The notes under the pieces were generated by a model. It was not told where the DNA came from. It did no database searches and was given only the letters and a program-made list of their open reading frames with translations. From Polynucleobacter corsicus (lineage in GTDB: Bacteria; Pseudomonadota; Gammaproteobacteria; Burkholderiales; Burkholderiaceae), in contig NZ_CP061314.1 of NCBI RefSeq assembly GCF_018688255.1, forward strand, positions 248,001-312,000: a DNA stretch of 64,000 bases, written 5' to 3'. The position numbers were made by a program, and so were the translations under genes. Each line of letters opens with the position of its first letter. The first letter of the stretch is position 1. Below are positions 1 through 8,047 of the stretch, in pieces.

Positions 1-1575
1 TGAGGCTGCATGGGCTTTAAGCCTCATCGCATTCAGAATGGTGTTGTAGCGCGCCTGTTGCAGTTGTGAGCGGGTAGTAATGAGCGTATCCAATGCAATG
101 AGCACATCAATATTAATCAGCGTCCCCACTTGAAATCCTAACTTGCTGGACTCCAGCGCAGAGTTAGATGATCGCTCTGCTGCTTCATAGGCTTTAACAC
201 TAGCTAAGCCTCCATAAAACCCAGTAAAGGCAGTCCTCGTATTTTGGGCTGCAGTGCGCCGAGCATTATCGTAACTAGCTTTAGCGGCATCGAGTAAGGC
301 TGCATTCTGACGAATAACGGAACTATTAAATCCTCCTGAAACCAGCGGGATTGTCATTTGCAGGGCAATAGTATTGTTGTAAATATTGGTGTTTGCAGGT
401 GTGTAGCTATTAGCGCTTCCATTTGCGGTGTTGTAGCCGGCTGTTCCAACGAAGTTGACAGAGGGGTAATTGAGCGCTTGCGAGCCACGGTAAGTGCTCT
501 CAGCAAGACTAACGGATAGTTGACCAGCTAATACATTAAAGTTTGCAGTTTCCGCCTGCTGGATCCAATCATCCAGAGTTTGGCCTTTTGGTAGTTGTGG
601 GTTAACACTTTCCGCAATCGGAATGCCGCTACTATCTTTATTTTTGGAGCGAGGATCTTTTAGGACGCCATCAATCTTCGCTTCTTTAATTAGTGGACGT
701 AGCGTACCTACCGGGCGCCCAGTGAGTTGTTCCAATACACCACGCTTAACCACCAAATCAGCTTGAGCGCCAATCTCTTGAGAGTTGGCAAGATCTAATG
801 CTGCCTGTGCTGTATTGACATCAACAATGGTGGCTAAGCCAGCATCAAATTTCGCTTGTGCGATCTCCAGTTGTTGTTTGATGAGACTTTTCTTATTACG
901 AAAAAGTTCTACGTTATCTTGGCTGGTGAGTGCATCAAAGTAAGCTTGTGAGACTCTCAATATGAGATCTTGTTGCGCTAAATAAAAACGCATATCTGCA
1001 ATTTTGGTATTGAGGTCACCTTGTTTAGATGCCTCAAATGCTGCCATATTAAAAACGGGTTGCGTGAGGGTGACGGTATAACCCTTTTGATCAAAAACGC
1101 GAGAGTTACCTGAGAAGCTTGTTAAGGCTGATCCATTGGTTGCATGTTGGTAGTACCTAGTTCCAATTGGAGCTGCGCTTGCTTGAGGAAGCAAGAGGGA
1201 TAGGCCTTGCCAATAGAGCTCTTTGCTTGCCTGGTAGTTAAAACGTGCCGCGTTGAGGACTGGGTCGCTAAATGCGGCCTCTTGATATAGGCGAATGAGG
1301 TCTGAAGCCTGCCCTGCAGGGTTGGCTGCACCATTTCCATTAATGTTTGAGGGTGCGGCAGAAGTCGGTATAGCCTGCTGAGGGGCGAGCACCATTTGTG
1401 GGGGTATATCTAGCCCAATTAAGGCTGGAGCGCTCATTGGGGTGGGTAGCGATGGCTTTGCCCCATTGGCAGCCTGCGCAAAGGTGTTGGTTGACGTCGC
1501 GCTGAGTCCTAGTACTTGGCACAGGATTAAGCTTAGGGTGCTGAGTTGCGAGAGACGAAAACGGGGTGGGGTCAT
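1..1575 (-). CDS. TolC-family outer-membrane efflux protein (3' end beyond window)
   Basis: The frame is open from an ATG at 1575 to the window edge (525 codons, no stop), so the C-terminus is missing. The N-terminus is a signal peptide: a basic start, a hydrophobic stretch near residues 9-25 and an Ala-Gln-Ala end near residue 35. After it come the two long Gln/Ala-rich helical halves typical of outer-membrane efflux proteins, with the motif AKFDAGLATIVDVNTAQAAL in the first half and SKLGFQVGTLINIDVL in the second. Such proteins form the trimeric outer-membrane tunnel of type I secretion and RND efflux systems. It is transcribed divergently from uppP across a gap of about 120 bp. The partner pump is not in view, so the substrate cannot be given. 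Confidence 0.9.
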   Translation of the reverse strand, partial: MTPPRFRLSQLSTLSLILCQVLGLSATSTNTFAQAANGAKPSLPTPMSAPALIGLDIPPQMVLAPQQAIPTSAAPSNINGNGAANPAGQASDLIRLYQEAAFSDPVLNAARFNYQASKELYWQGLSLLLPQASAAPIGTRYYQHATNGSALTSFSGNSRVFDQKGYTVTLTQPVFNMAAFEASKQGDLNTKIADMRFYLAQQDLILRVSQAYFDALTSQDNVELFRNKKSLIKQQLEIAQAKFDAGLATIVDVNTAQAALDLANSQEIGAQADLVVKRGVLEQLTGRPVGTLRPLIKEAKIDGVLKDPRSKNKDSSGIPIAESVNPQLPKGQTLDDWIQQAETANFNVLAGQLSVSLAESTYRGSQALNYPSVNFVGTAGYNTANGSANSYTPANTNIYNNTIALQMTIPLVSGGFNSSVIRQNAALLDAAKASYDNARRTAAQNTRTAFTGFYGGLASVKAYEAAERSSNSALESSKLGFQVGTLINIDVLIALDTLITTRSQLQQARYNTILNAMRLKAHAAS

Positions 1576-1693
1576 CTGATTTAATTACTTTTTATATGCC
1601 ATGAAGTTTAAGGCTTATTTCAGTAAAACGTCTTAATTGAACCTCATTTTGCCAAATCTTCTGCTTGGCTTCATCTATCTATAAAATTGAGAC

Positions 1694-2539
1694 ATGGATC
1701 TAATTTTGCTAGGTAAAGCAGTAATACTAGGAGTTGTCGAGGGCTTAACGGAGTTTTTGCCGATCTCTAGTACTGGACACCTGATTTTGGTGGGTGATTT
1801 ACTCGACTTTAATGATGAGCGGGGGAAGGCCTTCGAGGTCATCATCCAGTTTGGCGCCATTTTGGCCGTGTGCTGGGAGTTCAGAGAAAAGCTCTGGAGG
1901 GTCGCCTCTACTCTCAAAACAAGTGCGATCTCTCGGCGTTTTGTAATGAATCTACTCATTGCATCGATTCCGGCGATGGGTCTGGCCTTCCTATTTGGTA
2001 AGTACATTAAGGCCGTGTTGTTTGCCCCCATTCCGGTTGCCAGTGCTTTTATCGTAGGAGCGCTTGTCATCTTTTGGGCTGAAAAACGTCAGAAAACTGT
2101 TGCTGCGAGCAAAAACTCCATTCAGTCGGTGGATGATCTCACTTCTTTGGATGCATTGAAGGTGGGCTTAGCCCAGTGCGCTGCTTTAATACCAGGAACC
2201 TCTCGCTCCGGAGCGACCATTATTGGAGGGATGTTATTTGGTTTACCGCGCGCAGTAGCTACGGAGTTCTCATTCTTCTTGGCTATTCCAGTCATTGGTG
2301 GGGCTACTGCCTACGAGTTGCTTAAGCTTTGGAAAAATCCAGTTTCTTTATCTGGAGACTTTACTTGGGCAATTGTTGTCGGCTTTATTGCTGCTTTTGT
2401 ATCCGCTTTCATTTGCGTACGTTGGCTGATTCACTATGTTGCTGGACATAACTTCATCCCTTTTGCATGGTATCGAATCATCTTTGGTGTGCTGGTGTTA
2501 TTGAGTGCATACAGCGGTTTAGTTGCTTGGTCACATTGA
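1694..2539 (+). CDS. uppP: Undecaprenyl-diphosphatase UppP (BacA)
   Basis: This integral membrane protein dephosphorylates undecaprenyl diphosphate, recycling the lipid carrier for peptidoglycan and surface polysaccharides. Both family signatures are visible: EGLTEFLPISSTGH at residues 16-29 and PGTSRSG at residues 167-173, which hold the catalytic Glu, Ser and Arg residues of the family. The length of 281 residues and about eight hydrophobic segments match the family. The start is an ATG at 1694. It stands alone, divergent from the tolC-like gene. The same lipid carrier would serve the polysaccharide locus later in this window. Confidence 0.97.
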   Translation: MDLILLGKAVILGVVEGLTEFLPISSTGHLILVGDLLDFNDERGKAFEVIIQFGAILAVCWEFREKLWRVASTLKTSAISRRFVMNLLIASIPAMGLAFLFGKYIKAVLFAPIPVASAFIVGALVIFWAEKRQKTVAASKNSIQSVDDLTSLDALKVGLAQCAALIPGTSRSGATIIGGMLFGLPRAVATEFSFFLAIPVIGGATAYELLKLWKNPVSLSGDFTWAIVVGFIAAFVSAFICVRWLIHYVAGHNFIPFAWYRIIFGVLVLLSAYSGLVAWSH

Positions 2540-2581
2540 GATAGCTCTCATCAACATTAATAAAGATTGACTGGAAAACTG

Positions 2582-3040
2582 ATGGATGCATCAATAGACG
2601 CAATTACGAACAATATTCAATTGGCTCTTGCCCCAGTGTTCCTCTTGACTGCGGTGGCTACATTAATTAACGCAATCTCCGCTCGCCTGGCGCGCTCTGT
2701 CGATCGTATGCGAGCTATTCAGCACCGTATTCAAGAAGGCGGAATTCAGGATCAAGTTTTACTGAGTCATATGATGAAAGAGGCTAATGAAGCAAAAGTG
2801 CGAGGCCGTCTTTGCACTGTTGCCATTTTCTTTGACGTACTCAGTGGTGTATTTATTTCACTTACCGTACTGGAGCTGTTCTTCTTTCAAGCAGGCGCGG
2901 TTCGATCATTGCAGGCAACTTATGTCATTTGGACTTTCGTACTCGGACTAGTCTCATTTATGACTTCGCTCTCTATCGTTTTGAGTGAAGTGGTGTATGC
3001 CTATCGTTCGGCTGGTTGGAATACGCCCTTTCCAAAATAA
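2582..3040 (+). CDS. DUF2721 family membrane protein
   Basis: A protein of about 152 residues with an N-terminal hydrophobic segment (residues about 10-30, around LALAPVFLLTAVATLINAIS), a charged Arg-rich stretch containing ARSVDRMRAIQ, and two more membrane segments in the second half. This layout fits the DUF2721 family, whose function is unknown. I chose the ATG at 2582; a TTG at 2567 in the same frame would add five residues. It lies 43 bp after uppP and just before trmB on the same strand, so the three may be co-transcribed. Confidence 0.85.
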   Translation: MDASIDAITNNIQLALAPVFLLTAVATLINAISARLARSVDRMRAIQHRIQEGGIQDQVLLSHMMKEANEAKVRGRLCTVAIFFDVLSGVFISLTVLELFFFQAGAVRSLQATYVIWTFVLGLVSFMTSLSIVLSEVVYAYRSAGWNTPFPK

Positions 3041-3067
3041 ACCGTTAAAGATAAGTATTTGGTGATC

Positions 3068-3859
3068 ATGACAAGAATAGATCGTATTCGGTCCTTTGTC
3101 CTACGTGCAGGCCGCACTACCGGGGGGCAGCAGCGTGCTATTGATGAGCTGGGCCCCCAGTTTTTAATTCCGTTTCAAGAGCATGTTTTAGATCTGCAGC
3201 AAACATTCGATGGCTCATCACACTCCAAGATCTTGGAAATTGGTTTTGGTATGGGTGAGACTACTGCCAAAATTGCTGCTTTGCGCTCTGAGGATGATTT
3301 CTTGGCGATTGAAGTGCATCCTCCAGGCGTTGGTGCTTTGCTGAAGTTGATTGGTGAGAATAATCTCACCAATTTGCGATTGATTCGCCATGATGCCGTT
3401 GAGGTTCTGGAGAAAATGATTGCCCCCAATTCTTTGGATGGCATCCACATTTATTTTGCAGATCCTTGGCACAAGAAGCGCCACCACAAACGCCGTTTGA
3501 TTCAGACGCAGTTTGTAAGACTATTGATCTCTCGTTTGAAGCCCGGGGCTTATTTACACCTCGCAACTGATTGGCATAACTATGCTGAACAAATGTTGTT
3601 GGTCTTAAATGCGGAGTCTGATTTAGTGAATACCTCAACCGAGCAAATGAGCGTTGAAACTTTTTCTGCGGCTGATGTAGCGAGCGATCTTGAGCTTGCT
3701 AAAGAGTCTTTTAAGGAATTTAAACCCACCCTCGAACAGCTAGATGCCAAACATCCTGGATATGTGGAGAGGCCTGCGTATAGGCCGACCACGAAGTTCG
3801 AAAACCGCGGAATTAAGTTAGGCCACGGGGTGTGGGACTTGGTTTATAAAAAGAACTAA
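3068..3859 (+). CDS. trmB: tRNA (guanine-N7-)-methyltransferase
   Basis: TrmB makes N7-methylguanosine at position 46 in the variable loop of tRNAs, using S-adenosylmethionine. The SAM-binding motif EIGFGMGETT lies about 60 residues in. The family hallmark FADPWHKKRHHKRR follows, with the catalytic Asp and the basic tRNA-binding residues, and then HLATDWHNYAEQM. The C-terminus keeps the typical RPxTKFExRG pattern. ATG 3068 is preferred over in-frame TTG 3059 and GTG 3062. Nothing looks unusual. Confidence 0.96.
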   Translation: MTRIDRIRSFVLRAGRTTGGQQRAIDELGPQFLIPFQEHVLDLQQTFDGSSHSKILEIGFGMGETTAKIAALRSEDDFLAIEVHPPGVGALLKLIGENNLTNLRLIRHDAVEVLEKMIAPNSLDGIHIYFADPWHKKRHHKRRLIQTQFVRLLISRLKPGAYLHLATDWHNYAEQMLLVLNAESDLVNTSTEQMSVETFSAADVASDLELAKESFKEFKPTLEQLDAKHPGYVERPAYRPTTKFENRGIKLGHGVWDLVYKKN

Positions 3860-3894
3860 AACCAATCACCCAGAGCGAGACCTTCGCTATTTGC

Positions 3895-4404
3895 TTAACC
3901 CGCTTGAATTTCAGTGCTACGTAACTGTTGGGCGAGTAAGTCTAAGACACCGTTGACGTATTTATGGCCATCAGTGCCACCAAAGGTTTTAGCCAATTCC
4001 ACCGCCTCATTAATAGCTACTTTATAGGGAACCGCTAAATCAATAGCCAGTTCGTATGTACCGATGAGTAGGGCAGCATGCTCTACAGGCGACAATTCAT
4101 TAATAGGGCGATCGAGTGCTGGGGTAATGATGCCCTCTAGCTCATCAGTGCGCTCTAGTACGCCAGTAAAAATACCCTGAAACAAATCATGTTGGCAGCG
4201 ACGAAAGCCAGGATCTTCGGCTAACTGCTTGGCAATTGCTGCAGCATTCGGCAGACTACCTGCACGACGCATGACTAGGCTTTGATAAACGCCTTGTAAA
4301 GCGTATTCACGGGCACGACGACGTGGTGTGAGTGAGCGCTTGGGTGCGCTAGGCGCACTCGGCGTACCAGGTGCTGCCTGTGGGCTAGGGACATTTTTAT
4401 TCAT
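3895..4404 (-). CDS. nusB: Transcription antitermination factor NusB
   Basis: NusB binds boxA RNA with NusE (ribosomal protein S10) in rRNA antitermination. The core runs from RRRAREYALQGVYQSL (about residues 28-43) to VAINEAVELAKTFGGTDGHKYVNGVLDLLAQ near the C-terminus, here quoted in parts: INEAVELAKTFG and KYVNGVLDLL. The first 25 residues are a Pro/Ala-rich low-complexity extension beyond the usual NusB start. It is the last gene of a ribBA-ribH-nusB operon on the minus strand, 8 bp after ribH, an order common in proteobacteria. Confidence 0.96.
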   Translation of the reverse strand: MNKNVPSPQAAPGTPSAPSAPKRSLTPRRRAREYALQGVYQSLVMRRAGSLPNAAAIAKQLAEDPGFRRCQHDLFQGIFTGVLERTDELEGIITPALDRPINELSPVEHAALLIGTYELAIDLAVPYKVAINEAVELAKTFGGTDGHKYVNGVLDLLAQQLRSTEIQAG

Positions 4405-4412
4405 CTTGGGAA

Positions 4413-4931
4413 TTACTCTTCTGAAGGATTGATTTCAAAATCAATATCGGGAGTAAGGGCTAAGGCGAGGTTAGCCATTTCCACAACGGCTCTTGCGCAA
4501 TCAGCACCTTTTACCTGAACACGAACCTGGGCTTGCTCATCCGTCTCACAGGTGAGAACACCATTGGCGATCGGCAATCCAGATTCAAGGCAAACACGGG
4601 TAATGCCAGCACCAGATTCATTCGAAACGAGTTCAAAGTGATAAGTCTCGCCACGGATGATGGCGCCTAGCGCAACCAAGCCATCAAACTCGCCTGTTTC
4701 AGCTAACTTTTGAAGTGCGAAAGGAATTTCTAGTGCGCCAGGCACAGTAACTAATTTGATGTCCGATTGCGATACACCTAACTTAATTAGCTCTTCAATG
4801 CAGGCGGTAGTCAGGGCAAGGCAATGCTCTTCATTGAAGCGTGCTTGCACAATACCTACGCGCAGATCTTGACCGTTGAGGTCGGTAGCGAGTACGCCTA
4901 CTGCAGATTCATCATTGGATGTATTCATCAT
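4413..4931 (-). CDS. ribH: 6,7-dimethyl-8-ribityllumazine synthase
   Basis: RibH condenses 5-amino-6-ribitylaminouracil with 3,4-dihydroxy-2-butanone 4-phosphate to give lumazine, the next-to-last step of riboflavin synthesis. Visible family motifs are VGIVQARFNEE, VPGALEIPFALQKLA, ALGAIIRGETYHFE (with the catalytic His) and NGVLTCETDEQA. The length of 172 residues is normal. Two ATGs are adjacent (4931 and 4928). An AGGA sits 3-4 bases before the first and 6-7 before the second, so the second is an equally good start. It is the middle gene of ribBA-ribH-nusB, 15 bp after ribBA. Confidence 0.97.
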   Translation of the reverse strand: MMNTSNDESAVGVLATDLNGQDLRVGIVQARFNEEHCLALTTACIEELIKLGVSQSDIKLVTVPGALEIPFALQKLAETGEFDGLVALGAIIRGETYHFELVSNESGAGITRVCLESGLPIANGVLTCETDEQAQVRVQVKGADCARAVVEMANLALALTPDIDFEINPSEE

Positions 4932-4946
4932 GTTTCCTGGAATTAC

Positions 4947-6086
4947 TTATTTTGTAGGTTCAAATGGGGTGTAGCCGGTCACTTCAAGCTTGTATCCGGA
5001 AAGGCTAGGTACTGGGTTTGGATTAGCAAGTAAGCGCATTTTTCCAACGCCGATATCTTTGAGGATTTGAGCGCCGATGCCATAGCTGCGGAAATCCGTT
5101 TTTCGAGCCAATGGCTTTTCTGCTGTTTCAGCATAAGTGCCATTCAATTTATGAAACTGAGCCAACCAGTCTGCATCATTAGGCGCCGCAATGCCAGAAG
5201 CATTGAGTAAAACTGCCACACCAGAAGGTGCCGCTGCTAACTTTTGCAAAGCCTGTGCCAAAGGCCAAGAGTGCGTACTGACATTCGAGTCTAAGAAATC
5301 TAATACTGTGACGGGCTCATGAACGCGGACTAAGGTTTCTTCAGTCTCTATAGGCTTGCCATGCACTAGCGCCAGGTGAATACAAGAACTTGGTGTATCG
5401 CGATAAATGATTCCCTGAAACTTACCCCAAGGAGTAGTGAACTCACGCTCACCTTCGCGCACCACAATACTTTCGTGTTGGCTACGGTATTGAATCAGGT
5501 CAGCAATGCTGCCGATTTTTAGTTGATGTTCTTTTGCAAATTCAAGCAGGTCTGGTAATCGCGCCATGCTGCCATCATCTTTCATGATCTCGCAGATAAC
5601 GGCGGTAGGAGAGCATCCAGCCATTGCAGCTAAATCACATCCAGCTTCAGTGTGACCAGAGCGTATCAATACGCCACCAGGTTGTGCCATCAAAGGAAAA
5701 ATATGGCCGGGCTGAACTAGATCATTGGGTTTTGCATTTGCGGCAACTGCCGTCTTGATCGTGTGGGCACGATCCGCTGCTGAGATACCAGTAGTAACAC
5801 CACTGGCTGCCTCAATCGAAACGGTGAAGTTGGTGCCCATTGAGGTGCCGTTGTCCCTGACCATCAAAGGCAGGTTGATTTGCTGGCAGCGCTCACGCGT
5901 TAAAGTCAAACAAATCAAGCCACGACCATGCTTGGCCATGAAATTGACAGCCTCTGGAGTGACGTGATCGGCGGCGAGCACTAGGTCGCCTTCATTCTCG
6001 CGATCTTCTTCATCGACCAGAATGACCATCCTGCCGGCTTTGAGCTCGGCAACAATTTCTTCTGTGGAGGCGAGGTTATTTTGCAT
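4947..6086 (-). CDS. ribBA: DHBP synthase fused to a degenerate GTP cyclohydrolase II domain
   Basis: Residues 1 to about 205 form 3,4-dihydroxy-2-butanone 4-phosphate synthase: the acidic metal-binding loop DEEDRENEGD is at residues 25-34 and HTEAGCDLA follows later. The rest aligns with GTP cyclohydrolase II (TTPWGKFQ, LVRVHEP, SYGIGAQILKDIGV). The zinc site is gone: after VRVH the family has a Cys followed by a CxC pair, but here the stretch reads EPVTVLDFLDSN and contains no cysteine. The first half should therefore be active, while the second probably is not a GTP cyclohydrolase. A genuine ribA is expected elsewhere in the genome. First gene of ribBA-ribH-nusB. Confidence 0.94.
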   Translation of the reverse strand: MQNNLASTEEIVAELKAGRMVILVDEEDRENEGDLVLAADHVTPEAVNFMAKHGRGLICLTLTRERCQQINLPLMVRDNGTSMGTNFTVSIEAASGVTTGISAADRAHTIKTAVAANAKPNDLVQPGHIFPLMAQPGGVLIRSGHTEAGCDLAAMAGCSPTAVICEIMKDDGSMARLPDLLEFAKEHQLKIGSIADLIQYRSQHESIVVREGEREFTTPWGKFQGIIYRDTPSSCIHLALVHGKPIETEETLVRVHEPVTVLDFLDSNVSTHSWPLAQALQKLAAAPSGVAVLLNASGIAAPNDADWLAQFHKLNGTYAETAEKPLARKTDFRSYGIGAQILKDIGVGKMRLLANPNPVPSLSGYKLEVTGYTPFEPTK

Positions 6087-6229
6087 AGCCCTCTATTTTA
6101 AGCTGAGGAGGGGTTTTCGGGCTTCGGGCTGGGATCTTAGGAGTGATATTGGAGCAATATCCAGTTTTTCTGACAATAAGCACCCATGCAAGGCCTATTT
6201 TTACCACTCTAGTCTCGAGAAAATGGCCT

Positions 6230-6565
6230 GTGCACACTCGAATTCAAAAATCCTCACTGCCTCAGTCAAATGCTAAGCCCAATGGATTCATCTTATTAGA
6301 GGTTCTGGTGGCAATGAGTCTAGTTGCAAGTAGTTGGGTAGGCCTGAGCAATATCTATCAAGGGATGATTTTGCGCTTGGGTCAACTAGAGGAGAAAAGG
6401 GTGGGACTTAGAAAAGAGATGGATCAGCATGAGCTCGCCATATTGACTGCTGCGCAATCAAATAACTCAAACCAAACTTCACGAAAGTTAGCAGATGAAT
6501 CTATTGGAGTGTCTCGTCGGTCTCGCCCTATCCCTAGTCTTGGTCGCACCACTCATAAAAAATAG
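6230..6565 (+). CDS. PilV-like minor type IV prepilin
   Basis: The protein has a class III (type IV prepilin) leader: a basic segment (TRIQKSSLPQSNAKPNG), then cleavage after Gly and the hydrophobic helix FILLEVLVAMSLV with Glu at mature position 5. That fits PilV/FimU-like pseudopilins that prime pilus assembly in the inner membrane. The start is uncertain: I use GTG 6230, giving a short basic leader; GTG 6143 is also in frame. The end overlaps the next pilin gene by 71 bp in another frame, so the last 20 or so residues (Arg/Pro-rich) are probably not conserved. First of four pilin-like genes in a row. Confidence 0.75.
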   Translation: MHTRIQKSSLPQSNAKPNGFILLEVLVAMSLVASSWVGLSNIYQGMILRLGQLEEKRVGLRKEMDQHELAILTAAQSNNSNQTSRKLADESIGVSRRSRPIPSLGRTTHKK

Positions 6566-7121
6566 TGGTGAGTTCATCAGTAAGCAAATTCAGTATGAAA
6601 AATCACAGTCGCTGACTGCAGAAGCAGATCGTGCGCTGGAATTAATCGGGCGTGCTATTCGAATGGCTGGTTATCAAAATGCTACTTCAGCAATTGCATC
6701 TGCAAGAAAAAATACTGCTTCGATCGATTACCTTCAGGTTCAAAAAAATCATGGATATCAAGGATCGGATTCGCTAATGGTGAAACAGGAAATCTCTCAA
6801 GGGCTAGACTTTGATTGCATTGGCAATACTTTGTCAAAAGAGCGCACTAAAAATAATTTAGCGCATCAAGGATTTTTAGTAGATCGGCAAGCATCTGCAC
6901 CTAAAGGTGCAAAGGTTAATGGTGGCTCATTAATCTGCCAATCACTGGATCGCCAAGGACAAATCCAAAATACCACCTTAATGAATGGCATTCATCATCT
7001 TTCCTTTGAAGCCCTTCCAGCTAGTGCCGGCAAGGCTTTTAAGGTCAAGCTAGAGATGACTGATGGCGCATATATTCACCAGAAGTTTGAGCGCATATTT
7101 ACCACTCGTAATCTGCTGTGA
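6495..7121 (+). CDS. PilW-like minor pilin without visible leader
   Basis: The N-terminal helix MNLLECLVGLALSLVLVAP and the following RALELIGRAIRMAGYQNA resemble PilW-type minor pilins (about 208 residues). In the usual prepilin pattern Glu is at position +5, so the initiator Met itself would sit at +1 and there is no upstream leader with Gly at -1. An in-frame TAG at 6489-6491, two codons before the ATG, rules out a longer N-terminus without a frameshift. It lies within a pilin operon, overlapping the end of the PilV-like gene by 71 bp. Its role is presumably pilus priming; whether it is processed is open. Confidence 0.72.
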   Translation: MNLLECLVGLALSLVLVAPLIKNSGEFISKQIQYEKSQSLTAEADRALELIGRAIRMAGYQNATSAIASARKNTASIDYLQVQKNHGYQGSDSLMVKQEISQGLDFDCIGNTLSKERTKNNLAHQGFLVDRQASAPKGAKVNGGSLICQSLDRQGQIQNTTLMNGIHHLSFEALPASAGKAFKVKLEMTDGAYIHQKFERIFTTRNLL

Positions 7122-7128
7122 ATCTACT

Positions 7129-7458
7129 GTGATTATTGCTTGGGTCTTATCGCTGCTGACACTACTCTCTATGCTGGTCATGCAGTTGGAGCGCTTAGCT
7201 GCGCTTGAAGTTATAAGTGTCAATACTTATGCAGAAGCCCAGAAGGAATTTATTGCTGCAGAAAAAGCGCTTCTTGAATGTGAGCAACATCTTTCTAATA
7301 TCGCCGTCTTAGAAAATGCTGCTTGCCATATACAGTCAGTCGGAAAAAATCTTTGGTTGATATCTAGTAAATCAAAACCTAGCTTAGAGATCCTTCTATT
7401 TCTGGATGAAAAGACCAATAGCGCTACACGAGTAAATTGGCGGCAAAACTTTGAATAA
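7129..7458 (+). CDS. PilX-like pilus assembly protein
   Basis: A hydrophobic N-terminal helix (VIIAWVLSLLTLLSMLVMQL) is followed by the motif QKEFIAAEKALLECE, which corresponds to the conserved AF-AAEAAL-AE segment of PilX-family proteins. PilX proteins lack a full prepilin leader. GTG 7129 places the helix at the very N-terminus and avoids overlap with the upstream gene; an ATG at 7063 would add 22 residues and overlap it by 59 bp. Third gene of the minor-pilin block; its stop overlaps the next start by 8 bp. Confidence 0.7.
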   Translation: MIIAWVLSLLTLLSMLVMQLERLAALEVISVNTYAEAQKEFIAAEKALLECEQHLSNIAVLENAACHIQSVGKNLWLISSKSKPSLEILLFLDEKTNSATRVNWRQNFE

Positions 7459-7999
7459 GCAGGATCAAGGTTATAGCTTGTTAGAGTTAATGGCCGTTGT
7501 GCTGATCATCGCCATCATTGCAATATCGACACTACCCCTTTTGCATGAGCAAATGGCCGTTCGAGAAATTGAGATCATTGCGAGACGTTTTATTGCGCAT
7601 GCTCAATTTGCAAGAGCTCAAGCATTTCTATTGGGCGCGCCTGTGCGCATTACTCCAACGAATGGGGGTCTTTGGGAAGAGGGTTGGGCGGTTAAAAACG
7701 TTTGCGATGAACGCCGGCCAAAATCAACTTGTATTGAGAGGCTCTGGATTTCTCAAGGTGATCTTGGGCAGGTGTATTTCAAGGGCGGGGGTAAGCAGTT
7801 TATTGATCCTCATACATCCAAGAGGGGTATTTTGTTCAATGCTGCCGGTGCTGCCAAAACAGCCCAAGGCGGGTTTGTAGCAAACCGCTTGATCTTGGGT
7901 CATGACCGAGATTCAAGACTCGAGCGGCAGCTCATATTGGGCAGTGGGGGCCGCTGGAGAATTTGTGATCCGACCAAGGACTCCAAAGCCTGTAAGTAA
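7451..7999 (+). CDS. FimT/GspH-family pseudopilin
   Basis: A prepilin leader MNKQDQG is followed by YSLLELMAVVLIIAIIAIS, with Glu at mature position 5. The rest contains IARRFIAHAQFARAQAFLLGAPV and AGGAAKTAQGGFVANRL-like strands, as in GspH/FimT-domain pseudopilins. The motif RLILGHDRDSRLERQLILG-type ending with a short Cys-containing tail (RICDPTKDSKAC) also fits. Start is a TTG at 7451, the only start that keeps the basic leader. It overlaps the PilX-like gene by 8 bp and ends 48 bp before ribD. The four genes likely form one operon for minor pilins, although the major pilin is not in the window. Confidence 0.82.
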   Translation: MNKQDQGYSLLELMAVVLIIAIIAISTLPLLHEQMAVREIEIIARRFIAHAQFARAQAFLLGAPVRITPTNGGLWEEGWAVKNVCDERRPKSTCIERLWISQGDLGQVYFKGGGKQFIDPHTSKRGILFNAAGAAKTAQGGFVANRLILGHDRDSRLERQLILGSGGRWRICDPTKDSKACK

Positions 8000-8047
8000 T
8001 GTGGGTAAATTTGCTGCTTCTGTCCACAATCGGTTTTAATAGACCCC

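Noticed and set aside
1675..2070. 131-codon minus-strand frame opposite uppP
   Set aside because: UppP motifs on the plus strand are unambiguous; the antisense frame has no recognisable content.
8000..8047. FMN riboswitch before ribD
   Set aside because: The gap is only 48 bp, and none of the conserved FMN-element segments is present.
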